From Ancylostoma caninum (Eukaryota; Nematoda; Chromadorea; Rhabditida; Ancylostomatidae), in assembly GCA_037903475.1 (NCBI GenBank), contig JBAJFG010000290.1, forward strand, positions 620,001 through 684,000: DNA of 64,000 nt, written 5' to 3'. Below are positions 21,701-30,509 of the stretch, one piece after another. The notes under the pieces were generated by a model that made no database searches, was not told where the DNA came from, and worked only from the letters and a program-made list of their open reading frames with translations. The translations under genes were made by a program, and so were the position numbers. Numbering within the stretch: the stretch's first letter is position 1; each line of letters begins with the position of its first letter.

Positions 21701-24700
21701 ACGGAGATTTTGTAGTGCGTTCGGAGGCTCGTGTGTTTCCAAGTTGTTGCCATTTCCACCGGGGCTTCTTTGCTTGCACTCCACTGTAAGGTTTGGGCTG
21801 AGGGGGTAATGGTGGGGAATATAGAAATGTACGGATTTGGCATTGCTTATGCACTGTATAAGCATTTTCGTTGTTGTAGTTCTCTACTATTTTATATTAG
21901 GTTTGTGAAGATGTGGCAGCTCAAGCAAAAAATTTTGCCTTGGCCTGCAAAGGAAAATGCAAAATAAAAGAGAAAGGATGAAGTTCTCGTTAATTAATCC
22001 CATCTGTGGGATGCACCTCGGATTCGACATCATCTGAGAATTGTAGAAGCGTTGAATCCTTATCGAATGTCTTGCGGGGGGGGGGGGGGTGGGATTCGTT
22101 GCTCCATTCCATGTCAGCGCTCCTTCCTCGCATGCTCTTCTGACACCGATTTAAAAGACCCTGATGAGATGATCCTCTTGGTAAGCCAAAGGCGTGGTCG
22201 AACCATCGACAATTTGCGCCACAGTGCGCCTCTTACCACTGCGCTACACACGCTCCAAGCATACAAAATAAATTTGGTAACTGTGAACAGCATTCGAACT
22301 TACGCGACAATGCATGGAATGATAACATCTTGGGATGTACAATTCCCAACTGTATTGTAATCTTTCAAAGATATTCTAGCGCTTTTAATCTGTTTTGTTT
22401 CCAAGCTTATTGTTCCAAAGAAACCTATGAACAAAGGCGGATAGAATTTTTCCAAGGTGGCGTCAAAAGGATGGAGTCTTTTTAGGTTTCTTCTTGAAAG
22501 AATTCGTGTTCTTTCTTTTCACTGTCTTTGGGGTACTTATCAGTTGATTTAGTTGAAGTTTTTGCTTTACCACTACCTCAGCATTTCATTACACCTGTCA
22601 TCTTTGCAGATTTGCTCATGAACGCACAAGTTGAACAGCAAAGACTTGCCAAGCAGCTTTCACAGCCACCGGCCACGGTGATTTTTTTTTCTAAAAATTC
22701 CCTTTGGAGGTTTTACAGAAGGCTAGCGTTGATGGCTAGGAATTTTTAACTCTCTAGAGATTCGCTTATTACCAGTTGTTCTAGTACTTATCTGCATCAG
22801 CGAAATCTAGTCGTGGACCACCTCCACTGCCGGGTTCGCGCCAGCAAGTTGCACGGACACCCGATACGCATTATGCCCCGATCAAGGTTGGTTCTTGAAG
22901 CTTATGCAGGTTTTCGATGTAAAGAAGCACAAAATTACGTATCTGCTGAAATACTCTCCAGAACGAAGCCGAAGAGGTAGTTTCCTCTACTACCACTTCC
23001 ATTGATACTTCTAATTCTGGATTGCGCCCTTTGGCTCCACGTCCATCAACATCGCAGACCACCCGAGATCTGGCGAAAGTAGTTGGACAGGTAGTTTGCT
23101 GGTGATGAATAGCTGTCATCTGTTCGCAACTTGAATGATCTTTTAGATTCGCAAGAAAGTCGATGCTGAAGAAAGACGGGGTGGCTCACCGGCGTCGTCG
23201 ACATCCACAGCGACGCCGCCAATGCAGGCACAGTCGCCTCTGCCGTCAGCAGCTGCTCAACAAAGGTCACATGATATTCTCCTCCTAACCAAGGACGAAA
23301 TTCCGCTCAAGGAGAGGATAAGTTCGTTAATTTGTAGCGATTTCTCAGGTCTTGAGCCGCCGTGTGAAATATTTTCTATTTTCAGTGACGGTGTATGTTA
23401 ACTACTCATGTCGTCTTGGACCGTTTCTGGATCCAGCAATGGTTAGTTCCGTTTCCTCGACCTCTTGTTTTAACGTGGTTGTCATATTATTGCGCCAGTA
23501 ATTCACGGCTTACAAGGCGTAACCGCACGATACTTTTCCCGTTGCTAAGTTCAATTCCATGGCTGTTATTTTGATTTCCACCTCCATTCCTCCAGGCCCA
23601 AATTGTTCTAGAACTACATGCCATGACCTTGTTTTACTGAGCACCGTAGCTATGATTTTGATTACTAAGCAGGAAAAGAGCAGGAGTTTATCCCTCACTG
23701 AAATTAGAACTCACATTTCCGAGCGGATTTTTCACTTATTTTTCGATTTTTCTTGCGAATTAGTCGTCTTGAAGGTTGCTGGAATACGACGCCAATTTGG
23801 ACCGTTTGCAACACATCATGCTTTGAGAGAGGCTGTGCAGCAGCTGCTGAATTGCTCCAAGGACGATGGCATTGTGCTGAATCTTGTGCAGCCGGCTGCT
23901 GTTACTCAGATATTATCTGTTACCGGTAAGTTTTTGGCAAGTGATAGTGTTTTCAGGGTATCCTCAAGGTAAATCTCAATATTGAGATGATTGTAACAAT
24001 TTTTCTGAGGAGAAAATTTCATATTTGCTGGGACTGGATTGTGACAGGGAAAATGAGTCCTGCTAATAAATAGTGGTGAAAAAAGAAATCGCGCCAAATA
24101 CTCAGAAACTTCGAATTGCCTAGTAGCAGTAACTAGTAGGAGGCAGCTTTTTGCTCTTTTGGTGGACTTTTTTTAGTTCAATATTTCCCTCTTATTCCAT
24201 TTTTATGTGGAACACATATCATGTTATCGCAGCACATGGAAATGGGAATGGTGGCAGCCGTTATGGATAACTAATTCTGAACTATTGTTGGTAGCTCTCA
24301 ATTATTCAGTAACTTAGTCTAGACATTTGCACTTTCCACGCTGCCTAATGGCGTGTTTCAATGTTAGCTAGTTGTGTGGTAAGAAGTGGAGTTGAGCTAC
24401 TTCGAAATTCAAGTAATTTCCTGTATTTCAATTTTTTTCAAGAATATGTGCGTCTATGTTCCACTAGTAGTCATGCCAACTGCAACTTATTTGCCTTAGA
24501 GGCGTTGTTCACCTTCGGTTTTCTTTCTATATAACTGGAATCGTCAGAAAAGATCAAAATAGCATGTATATTCCCCGGTAATGGTGTCAATGCTTAAACT
24601 GTTTTTGCTTTGGAAACTGTATGTATAATAGAGATGTAGCCGATCTATGTATGGGAATAATCGTCGAACATACATCACGTGGGTATTTCGGTCCCTTGGT

Positions 24701-26969
24701 TTTGCGCCTAAAATCGCCAGCGAGCTCGAATCGAATTTGCACTCTTGAAATTGCATGTGGCCTTTAAATGAGTGCAGCGGCTTTTTTCTGCGGCTGGCTT
24801 TTATGCGCGTTCAGCAATACCGCTGCACTATGGCTGCAGAGAACCACCAGCACTGGTTTTTTCTTACTTCGGAAAGTATTTTTGGTGATCGAGCCCTTCA
24901 GGAGACGGTTATTGCTTTTTTTTTATGAAGGCCGACAGTGGTAGAATTGTAGGGAACGGGGTGAACTTCTGTTCTTTGGCCCACTTCCCAGGACATTTGC
25001 AATTTCAAGGAAATTGCATGCAAGTTCCCCGAAATACGCTAGATCGGAATGAAGAAAAAGTAGAGGTGCTAACGTTTTTTCCTGGAGGGGGCATGTTTTC
25101 CACCCGCGGTGTAATGTCCTTTTTGTCCGTCTGGAAATGTATAGGTCGCGTAGTCCCCCTCAGCTTATTGGCGGAATTATGCATGGAAATTCCTTGAATG
25201 TTCTTGGAAGTCTGCAAAGGAATGTTAATGTGCACATTTTTTGTTGTTCAAGAGTGATTATGCCAGCAAATGGGAATGGTGCAGAATTTCCTTTCTGCGA
25301 CCCATAAAAAATAAAAGGCCCAATCAGACGGCGAGTGGATGATTGCTCTAAAAAGTATCGAAAAAAGTTTTCCAACATGGTGGGTGTCAAATGCAGGCAA
25401 CGCATTTGTTCGAGGATGAGAGGATGGGTGAATCCATTCTTTAATTAAGGCTTTGAAGGCTTGAGCTTATAAGTTCAATCTTGTAATAATTATTCCGCTA
25501 TTTAAGTGTGGAAAAAGTTAGAGGCACGCTTGTCGCGCTCAGAGTCCCATATTTTGATCTCTCACTCTGTTAGAAAATTCATTTCCGAAGGGATCTCCTT
25601 ACATTTACTTCTTCTAGAGTAACATGTTCTGAATTTTTTCGCGGGTGCAGTTGCCGTGAAAGGGAGAGATACGGACAGAAATAGCTCTAGAATTACTTTC
25701 ATTACATACTCCGCGTGATTTTCACATGAATGGGTTGCACTAAAAATATTGTATCTAGGATGGGTAACTATTTAAAGGATCACTTCCAAGTAATTGTTTC
25801 CTGAAAACTACCTAGAATGAGAGGGCGGAGGATTATCCCCAATTCTGCAATGTCAGACGCGCTAAAATGGCAGTGGCAATTTCAGTGCATGAAATTGGAT
25901 CACTGGTGCAGTTGCACTCTTATACGCGGCGTAGTCACGCAAAACCTGTCTATACTTACTTCACTGAGAGAACAGATGGAATTCTGGTGAAACCGTGTGG
26001 AACCCTGCTCCAGTTGGCATCTTCTAAAATTTGTCTTTTTTAATGGGATTGAGATATTCATATGGTCTTTGTTAAAATAAGATTCGTTCTATTCCGGAAT
26101 TCTTCCTTTTGCAGCTCACTGTGGAGGCACCCCCCGATCTCGTTTCATCCCCTGCGTGAAGAGTTCCGCTGACGCGTGGAATTACATTAAGCAACTCTTG
26201 AAGAAGGTATTCAGAGGATTTTCGCACGCCTTAACTCGATAATTCTCAAGGACAACATTCTCTCGCTTTTAGATGAAAATCTGTGAGAATTTCTACTCGA
26301 GTACCCCAGATCCGTGTACAATCTGTGCACCCGGCAACGATTTAAGCATGGAACAAGGTGAGCGTGATTTCCGATCGTAAACTTGGCATGATATGAGTGG
26401 GTTCTTTGTAGTTGTTGCTCTTTCACTGCCAATAAAACAGTGGTCAATCGAGAAAGTAGCTACTGAGCTGCGCAAGCTATTGGGTGAGGCGGTTGTGGCG
26501 AAGTTTGTGGAACAGGTGAGTCCCAATCGTTGTAATGAGATTTATTTATGCGAAAACGAGTTTTGAAATTATTCTTCCAGCAAATTGATGGACGCTCATT
26601 GGGGCTGTTGACGACCGAGCTACTAATGAGCCACATGGGTCTAGCATTAGGACCAGCTCTGAAAGTGGGTTTCGTTTCTCTAGGTAGTTTTTTTTAAATG
26701 TGAAGTTTGCCCTCTTATACCACTCTTAAGTTTTTTGTTAACAAAATGAGATAGTGTAATGAGTTGGTGTAAGTCCATAGCTTGGTTAACGAATCTCTCA
26801 AAATTATCTACCATTTCTGGCTAATTCATAATTAGTTTGAATCCATAACTTTGGAAGAACTGCTATTACTGCCTGAACGACATACATTTAGGTGATTGAC
26901 TTTGTCAGCTCAGTACGGAAAGCTCAGGAGCAGCAGCGATCACGCGCTGCAATGGTGCGCAAGGAGTGA
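9286..26969 (+). CDS. Scm: Sex-comb-on-midleg-like Polycomb protein (2 MBT + SLED + SAM), spliced, 21 exons
   Basis: Exons read: 9286-9384, 9636-9779, 10230-10371, 11172-11313, 11378-11525, 11714-11833, 13481-13619, 17824-18018, 18154-18281, 21541-21628, 22610-22677, 22785-22886, 22962-23090, 23147-23321, 23386-23441, 23775-23925, 26115-26206, 26273-26357, 26412-26515, 26581-26664, 26892-26969. They sum to 2469 nt: 822 residues plus TGA. Phases agree at every junction. Rough order: acidic N-terminus 1-85, MBT1 86-200, MBT2 205-310, Ser/Pro/Thr-rich linker 311-595, SLED 598-706, SAM 745-808. This is the SCMH1/SCML2/Scm arrangement. SFMBT has four MBT repeats and L3MBTL three. Drosophila Scm's N-terminal FCS zinc fingers are absent, as in vertebrate SCML proteins. 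Expected role: nuclear methyl-lysine-binding Polycomb factor that joins PRC1-type assemblies through its SAM domain. The ATG is the first in its exon, after in-frame stops. Least certain: the exon 8 donor (18018), the exon 10 and 12 acceptors, and the exon 16 acceptor. Confidence 0.85.
9922..10100. mobile_element. Palindromic MITE family E, copy 1 (SCM-like intron 2)
   Basis: Begins GGGCCCGGATGCATCATTGA and ends AATGATGCATCCAAGC, with internal ACCCATGGTAAAC and TTACCCAT blocks. The same terminus (GGATGCATCA..ACCCxGGGTAAACxTGT) bounds five further copies in introns of the AUTS2-like gene. Confidence 0.6.
10230..11313 (+). CDS. Scm: SCM-like exons 3-4: MBT repeat 1
   Basis: Exon 3 opens with FDWDAYLREQN..APRECF, the N-terminal arm typical of the first MBT repeat of Scm proteins, then FQIGKKLMIADPRG. 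Exon 4 supplies the beta core (MFCLGTVVNVYKLWLCVRLE) and ends at IQPIG. The aromatic cage of a binding-competent repeat is not evident: the FDGWxxxY pattern is replaced by RLEGLDNSHEKW. The repeat is therefore probably structural, as MBT1 is in other Scm proteins. Confidence 0.85.
10372..11171. other. SCM-like intron 3
   Basis: An 800 bp AT-rich intron. TTAAAGGCAGTG near 10455 resembles one end of the TAAAGGCAGTGTC family but no partner terminus was seen. Nothing else recognised. Confidence 0.5.
11378..13619 (+). CDS. Scm: SCM-like exons 5-7: MBT repeat 2 with aromatic cage
   Basis: Exon 5 carries the linker (LNPPIGFIHHHGTFPKFLEQ). Exon 6 gives FFKVGQKVEAIDQRS..CPATIVETTK. Exon 7 gives IHFDGWNNGYD, then MPVGWSQRNGVEISPP. 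The methyl-lysine pocket residues known from MBT repeats are present: Asp247, Phe272, Trp275 and Tyr279 in this model. The segment between the YD and the PVGW differs from the usual FWxDxDSPDI type (here IKEPYTTRYVM). Exon 7 ends in phase 1 at AAAAA|GTGTGT. Intron 6 between exons 6 and 7 is 1.6 kb and full of repeats. Confidence 0.85.
11919..12140. mobile_element. MITE family A, copy 2 (SCM-like intron 6)
   Basis: Termini CTTATACTAGGGTGCGTGCG and GCACCTAGTATAGGCTGCCC are inverted relative to each other, with TCAAACGC blocks inside both ends. The core has the family signature (TGCATTCTCAACGGAAAGAA, GCGTCTGAGCTG, ATGCGACTCGCCC). It is about 220 bp with no coding capacity and is the best-preserved copy here. 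Confidence 0.75.
12495..12695. mobile_element. MITE family D carrying telomere-like repeats
   Basis: The left end GGCGAAAAGGGAGTTGGGGG and right end CCCCCACTCCCTTTTCACCC form the TIR shared with the copies at 15.1 and 20.8 kb. The interior here is replaced by about 120 bp of degenerate GCCTAA/TTAGGC units. Confidence 0.65.
12552..12660. repeat. Interstitial telomere-like (TTAGGC)n array
   Basis: Repeated AAGCCTAAG / GCTTAGGCTT units in both orientations. TTAGGC is the canonical nematode telomere repeat. Units are degenerate and change direction partway, so this is not a recent telomere fusion. Confidence 0.65.
12696..13480. other. Rest of SCM-like intron 6
   Basis: 13160-13290 holds an inverted partial copy of repeat family H (CGTGCAAAACTGCAAAAG, ACCGCTTTCGAGCAC). 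The remainder has no recognised feature. Short open frames on both strands are ignored. Confidence 0.45.
13620..15105. other. SCM-like intron 7, left part
   Basis: No functional gene. A short run at about 14050-14176 (+) could encode a peptide-like fragment (LDEKAVQSAVSDIIAVSREL..YEDDEGKAIV) between stops. No family was recognised, and it may be a relic of a retroelement or chance. Confidence 0.35.
15106..15330. mobile_element. MITE family D, copy 2 (SCM-like intron 7)
   Basis: The left end (GAGTTGGGGGGTGGGCACTT..GTCGATAAAATGACCTGTC) and right end (GGACAGGTCATATCATCGGC..AACTCTCATTTTCCCC) are inverted. The interior has tandem GAACGTGCAGGACAGGTC-like units. It matches 20835-21069. Confidence 0.65.
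15331..15922. repeat. Degenerate GCGATGTGAG..ATCG repeat block in intron 7
   Basis: Two related units around 15345-15410 and 15472-15530 share GGCGAT(G/A)T(G/A)AG(T/A)GATA and end near ATCG(C/A)C. This suggests a further degraded palindromic repeat. No coding content is supported. Confidence 0.35.
15952..16153. mobile_element. Nested palindromic MITE family B, unit 1
   Basis: Starts TACAGGAAGCTCCAAATGTA and ends with the inverse GGAGCTTCCTGTA. The two arms (CAGTCAAGAG..GTGGCCACG / CGTGGCCAC..CTCTTGACTG) pair along nearly the whole 200 bp, so the unit is close to a perfect hairpin. Confidence 0.75.
16152..16313. mobile_element. Nested palindromic MITE family B, unit 2
   Basis: Directly abuts unit 1. 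It starts TATAGGGAAGTCCAAACGTA and ends CCGTTTGGAGTTTCCTGTAT. Arms carry GCGGCGCGGCTCTC / GAGAGCCGCGCGGC. It is a diverged sibling of unit 1. Confidence 0.7.
16679..16977. mobile_element. GC-rich palindromic element family C, copy 1
   Basis: Inverted ends TCAGACAAAAGTGCC and CGGACTTTTGTCTGA. The interior is largely built from the 13-mer CCGTGCGAGCGGG and its reverse complement (five exact copies plus variants), separated by short spacers such as ACAACC and TGGTTGTCG. Confidence 0.75.
17076..17352. mobile_element. GC-rich palindromic element family C, copy 2
   Basis: Ends TCAGACAAAAGTGCC and CGGACTTTTGCCTGA. It has four exact copies of CCGTGCGAGCGGG or its inverse and several variants, and is colinear with copy 1 apart from a few internal length differences. 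It is inserted in the terminal arm of the host family A element. Confidence 0.75.
17373..17823. other. SCM-like intron 7, right end
   Basis: AT-rich sequence up to the acceptor before exon 8. Nothing recognised. Confidence 0.5.
17824..18281 (+). CDS. Scm: SCM-like exons 8-9: basic/Ser-rich linker
   Basis: Exon 8 encodes KTTPTTVARQSAASDQKPKH and a His/Ser-rich stretch. Exon 9 encodes RPSSSKSGTATPPSKKGVEG then a run of Ser. The exon 8 donor chosen (ACTA|GTGGGT after 18018) is the one that keeps phase with exon 9. The closer donors after 17954 and 17962 would put exon 9 in a frame that stops or loses its low-complexity character. A shorter isoform ending in that other frame is conceivable. Confidence 0.6.
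18405..18585. mobile_element. Repeat family K, inverted copy 1 (intron 9)
   Basis: Contains AACTTGGGTACCCGCAGCCG, CCAGCTCGCGCGCTCCAAGG and ACCCCGCCCATTCTGCCGCG. The reverse complement of this order (GCCGCGCGCGG..GGGCGGGGT..GAGCTGGCA..GGCTGCGGGTACCCAAGTT) occurs at 20170-20330. The pair is in opposite orientation 1.7 kb apart. Confidence 0.6.
18586..20154. other. SCM-like intron 9, middle
   Basis: AT-rich sequence between the two inverted family K repeats. TATTTACTTGTCATATCTGA occurs twice at about 20027-20080 as a short direct repeat. No coding or RNA feature is supported. Confidence 0.45.
20155..20515. mobile_element. Repeat family K, copy 2, with palindromic tail
   Basis: The left half is homologous in reverse to 18405-18585. 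The right half (20335-20510) is itself a palindrome: TGCGTAATGCGTCGAGTAGA at one end and TCTACTCGACGCATTACGC at the other, with CAGCTGCTGCC / GGGAGCAGCTGCTG inside. No protein-coding capacity. Confidence 0.6.
20835..21069. mobile_element. MITE family D, copy 3 (intron 9)
   Basis: GGCGAAAAGGGAGTTGTTGG at the left and CCCAACTCCCTTTTCCCCC at the right. The inner TIR block (AATTGATAAACC..CCTG / CAGGTCAAGTTATCAACCAA) continues inward. Units like AAGTCAGAACGAGTAGGACA match the 15.1 kb copy. Confidence 0.65.
21541..23090 (+). CDS. Scm: SCM-like exons 10-13: disordered linker
   Basis: Four small exons: PLMALERLRVNAQQPRSENS (with a non-consensus TTTTTTGAG acceptor), DLLMNAQVEQQRLAKQLSQP, SSRGPPPLPGSRQQVARTPD, and NEAEEVVSSTTTSIDTSNSG. 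They are Gln/Pro/Ser/Thr-rich with a short Gln-rich helical segment. Exon 12 is taken from the TTCTAG acceptor at 22784 because the nearer TCAG at 22800 breaks phase. Confidence 0.6.
21629..22609. other. SCM-like intron 10
   Basis: About 1 kb. It contains a G-run at 22075-22089 and the tRNA-like sequence at 22180-22256 (separate entry). Otherwise AT-rich. Confidence 0.5.
22180..22256 (-). pseudogene. tRNA-like sequence (tRNA relic or SINE head)
   Basis: The minus strand reads TGTAGCGCAGTGGTAAGAGG then GATGGTTCGACCACGCC. These resemble the tRNA A box with a GCGC/GCGC D-stem and a B box. The anticodon stem does not pair, so an intact tRNA is not supported. Confidence 0.4.
23147..26357 (+). CDS. 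Scm: SCM-like exons 14-18: SLED (DUF3588) domain
   Basis: The domain starts late in exon 14 (DEIPLKERI), continues MTVYVNYSCRLGPFLDPAM (exon 15), VAGIRRQFGPFATHHALREA (exon 16), then GGTPRSRFIPCVKSSADAWN (exon 17) and YIKQLLKK. The spacing from LDP to FGP is nine residues, matching the family. That spacing decided the unusual exon 16 acceptor (TTGAAG at 23774). SLED is the Scm-like embedded domain, reported to bind DNA in SCML2. Intron 16 (2.2 kb) splits it. Confidence 0.8.
23926..26114. other. SCM-like intron 16
   Basis: A 2.2 kb intron interrupting the SLED domain. It is AT-rich with small open frames on both strands (for example 24925-25197 +). These have no domain, no splice support and overlap antisense frames. 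No repeat with clear termini was recognised. Confidence 0.5.
26412..26969 (+). CDS. Scm: SCM-like exons 19-21: C-terminal SAM domain
   Basis: Reads WSIEKVATELRKLLGEAVVA, KFVEQQIDGRSLGLLTTELL and MSHMGLALGPALKVIDFVSS across three exons, then a basic tail ending at TGA 26967-26969. Trp at the start, the QQIDGRSLGLLT helix and the LGLALGPALKV helix are hallmarks of the Polycomb-type SAM (SPM) fold. In this class SAM domains form head-to-tail polymers and link Scm to Polyhomeotic. Confidence 0.9.
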
Positions 26970-28372
26970 TGCGTCTTCTGCAGAGGTTTACACTCGGTGA
27001 AGTGCGAGCTACTTCAAATCCCGGTAAATTTGTTGCAAGTTGTATAAAAGTACTGTAAGCTGAGGTTATATGACTGTGAAATTAATGCGGCCTCTACGGT
27101 ACAGCTGCCATTTTATTTCGAGCCAAGTTATCTCGCAACATGGTGGGATTCGTCAATTATGCTTTTTCATTGAAGTCACTGCAAATTGCGGCATGACAGC
27201 TGATATGGCGAAGTTTTTGAATCCGACTGTGTTTACTGATTAGTAATTGTCTGTTAGCCATGAATATGTGTAGTTGTTTTCGTTATTCATTACCTATAAG
27301 TGATCGAGCATTCCACGGTGTCAATAGAGCGAGGTTCCACTTTATTCTGAAAGCGTAAAGGTTAGTGCTGTGGTTTATCTCGAATGTGCCTGAACCTCTG
27401 AGATTTCATCCGAATTTCTTCCTCATGCGGTTTATCCTACAAGGTTTCTGACGTCAGTACTACCTTCCATTATTTCGTAGTTATTTGTCGTTTACTGAGT
27501 TTTTTTCATGATCTACTGATTAGTTAGTTGATTGTTATGTGTATTTATTTTGAGGTTATTCATTCAGTCGTTGTGAGTAGTGTTGCTTCGGATTTGCTAG
27601 CATTCGCTCATGCAAACTGAGAAGCAAAGAGGTTTGTTACCAGTTTGGTTAATATAGTATACTGGTAACCTTTAGCGTAAGAAGAGTAGACAATATATTG
27701 GTACGCTAAATGCATGCGTTCGAGCAGCAACACTACTCGTGGGGACAATGCTCATATAGTTAGTGTGCATGTTAAGCACAAAAGTCTCCTAGTGTTAAAT
27801 TTTCCCATGATACAAACATTGTTGGTCTCGTATTCTGCCCGTTGTGTTACATACTTGTTAGTTAGTTCATAGTTTGTTATATTTATTGTAGCGGTTAACT
27901 GCTCCAGAGTTACGGTCTTTTTCCTCGTGTTTTGGTATTACGCTTTTTGCGCTAAACCCAGTTCAATACTTATTAGTTATGTACCACTGTCATCTGGTTT
28001 TTTTCTCTTCTTTGGATGGTGTACAATGAGGTGACTGGTGAAGAATATAAGTAAATTTTTTTCCATATTTGTTTCAGCTGCTATGAGCAAAGAGTAAAAT
28101 GCCTCTGTCTCAGGGTCAACCGTGGTGTTGATAAAAATTCGAACCCGAAGCGACCTCTCCATTGTGGACGAGAATAATGCGACCCCCTTCAGAAAATTTA
28201 ATTTTTTACGTTTTCAATTATTGTAATTCAGCAACTTTCAAAATATCCGGAAGATATTTTTTGAATTCAATCAATTCTCAAAATTAATTTCTCACTTTTC
28301 AATTTTATATTTCCATATCTGAATTTCAAGTTTTATCAATGAAACAACCAGTCAGTTGTCGCACACCCACAC
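26970..28372. other. 3' region of the SCM-like gene
   Basis: T-rich sequence after the stop codon, presumably including the 3'UTR. No canonical AATAAA was found in the first 1.5 kb, so the mRNA end cannot be placed. No gene recognised. Confidence 0.45.
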
Positions 28373-28483
28373 CAGGGGTGTGCGTTACTAACGTAGCAAA
28401 TTGACGCGTAACGGCCATTTTTGGCCTAACGTAACGAATTAACGGATTAACGAAATCTGAAATTTTTCTAACGCACAGCCCTG
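28373..28483. mobile_element. hAT-like 111 bp MITE
   Basis: Ends CAGGGGTGTGCGTTA and TAACGCACAGCCCTG are inverted. The CAGGGxTGTGCG terminus is characteristic of hAT-type elements. The interior has repeated TAACG units, including a small palindrome around GGCCATTTTTGGCC. Confidence 0.7.
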
Positions 28484-28499
28484 ATCCACAATCTTATTA

Positions 28500-28582
28500 T
28501 GAGCAACTGGACTGAGGCAGAGGTCGTACTCATGTTCAAACAGGTCCAGGGTTCGATCCCGCTGGAGACAAGTTTTTGCAAA
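28500..28582 (+). pseudogene. tRNA-like fragment
   Basis: GGACTGAGGCAGAGGTC resembles a D-arm/A box and CCAGGGTTCGATCCCGCTGG resembles a T-arm/B box, spaced like a tRNA. No convincing acceptor or anticodon stem could be drawn. It may be a tRNA relic or SINE start. Confidence 0.35.
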
Positions 28583-30336
28583 ATGAAAAAAAATGCATGT
28601 GGAGCAGTCGAACGTCAAGTATCTATTGTATGAACGAAAACAAATTCTCAGGACCTTTTTGTTGAGCTGCGAAGGTCGCGCTTGAGTGATGTTCCTTCAC
28701 TCAGAATTAGAATCGTACACGTATAGATGTATAGTTATTTGTCACGAATTTAAAAAGGGTTGTCACGTGTCTGGGAAAATGGCTTGAGATATTCTGCTAT
28801 CAGGAAGATTCGCGCTTTCTGATGCATATCTTTCTATCTTAATAAATTTGATCTTTTAGGGTTAAATTTAGGTGGAAAGCCGTTGGTAAAAAGATGGAAA
28901 TATTGCCATTTTTACCATTGTTTTACCGTCGGTTTACCAACGGAATAAAGCTCGTCCCAGATAACATTGAAACCTGAAGTTTTACAGGAATATAGAGTTT
29001 GGCTTCCTCTTTCAGAACCTTATTTAAGGTTCTGTCAGCTTTCAAATGTACGCTGAAAAAAAGCTATGGAAAAAACCTGATTTTTGGCAAGTTCAAGAAT
29101 ATGGTGTCAATCTGAAGCGGATAACTTCGTAATTAATTTATATGAGGAAACAACTTCAACGCATTAGAATACAGGAAGATTTGCTCCTTCTTATGCATAG
29201 GGTCCTTCTTTACAGGACCTTCTGATTTTGTCAGTCATTGAGTGTCGACATACCTCAAAGTTAACAAATTTCGCGGTAATGTCTTATGCAGGTCTTATAG
29301 CTATAAAAAATTTCCTGTGAACGAGAAGCCGTGAGATTTTGCACCCTCTCATGGGGTTCTGGTAATCGTCCCCATAGCTTTGGAGCACCACGAGATCTGC
29401 AGAGATCCTAGGACACCATCCACGGAATTGCATTTTGAACTGCATATTTACTGGACCCCAGGAGTCGATTTACAGCCAAATTAAACGCCAAAGCTTGAGA
29501 AGAAAGTGTTTACCGAGGATTGGTCATGATACTAAAAGAAAAAAAAAACATGTTGAAGGGTTTGCAAAACTAGCATCCTCGTGAGGAATCGAATTTGGAG
29601 CTCGGTGACGAAAAACGAACTTCCCTGCCTTGCTGTTATCATACTATCCTCTTTAGACGAGCCCCCCCCCCGGCTCCCCCCGAGGCGACCTCCTTTGGTA
29701 AATTACCATCGTCAGCTTGACCCTGCTTTGTCTACTCGAATCGTATAATCCTAGTCAAAAAGAGGGATTTTATGTGCGGTTTCATAGGCCGTAGAATCGC
29801 GGAGGGATCTTTTCGACCCTCTTGCTTGGGCCATACTCCTACCGCATCTCTCTTCAGGTCCCGTCGCGATCCTGCAGCCACGGAAGCCGCCTTTTTAAGA
29901 AGGACTGCTTACTTCTTACAAGTGTTAGCTTTACAAGCTTAAATATTGGTAGTTCCATAGTTTTGAGTAGCAAGAGACGAGCTGTTTCACTGCGAAATTT
30001 CTCTACAAATTTCTTTTTGCGCTTTTTGCCATGTCTATACATGTTTTTAGGACAACAGATGAACCCTTTATATAATAAAGTATTGAAATAAATCACCTGT
30101 CACAGCTGTTCGCGTGCTAGGAAGCGACACGAGAAAACCCTCCTAGTGCGCTGTCATGCAATGTGAGTCTCGGCTCGGTTGCCACATGATGCCACAGTTT
30201 TTTCATGGCGTATCACAGCAGAATCTCGCTAAATGACGTGGCAACGTTGACGGCACAAAAACCGCGTATTTATCCACGTCACGTCGCTTTCTGCTGCGAT
30301 ATCGCATCACATCGTTTTCCGTGACAGCAGTACTCT
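28583..30336. other. Intergenic, nothing firm
   Basis: Mixed sequence with a C-run at 29660-29671 and short frames on both strands around 29822-30096 that are each other's antisense. No gene, RNA or bounded repeat supported. Confidence 0.4.
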
Positions 30337-30480
30337 TAAGCTGCATTTATAGTGCATCGGAGTCCGACGAATAACAAAAGATACGTATTGATCCTCGTCG
30401 GAAGAAGGATAATAAGGATGAGGATAGCTTCCGTTATCCGACGACCGAATCGACTCCGATGCTCTATAACTTCAGCTTTA
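30337..30480. mobile_element. Palindromic MITE, about 144 bp
   Basis: Left TAAGCTGCATTTATAGTGCATCGG (30338 on) and right CCGATGCTCTATAACTTCAGCTTTA are inverted, with TCGGAGTC / GACTCCGA continuing inward. Confidence 0.65.
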
Positions 30481-30509
30481 ATCGTCGTGTAAGCATGTGC
30501 GCTGCCAGA

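Noticed and set aside
9286..26969. Assignment to SFMBT or L3MBTL instead of Scm
   Set aside because: Only two MBT repeats can be assembled, and the first has the Scm-type N-terminal arm. L3MBTL proteins lack SLED and SFMBT has four MBT repeats.
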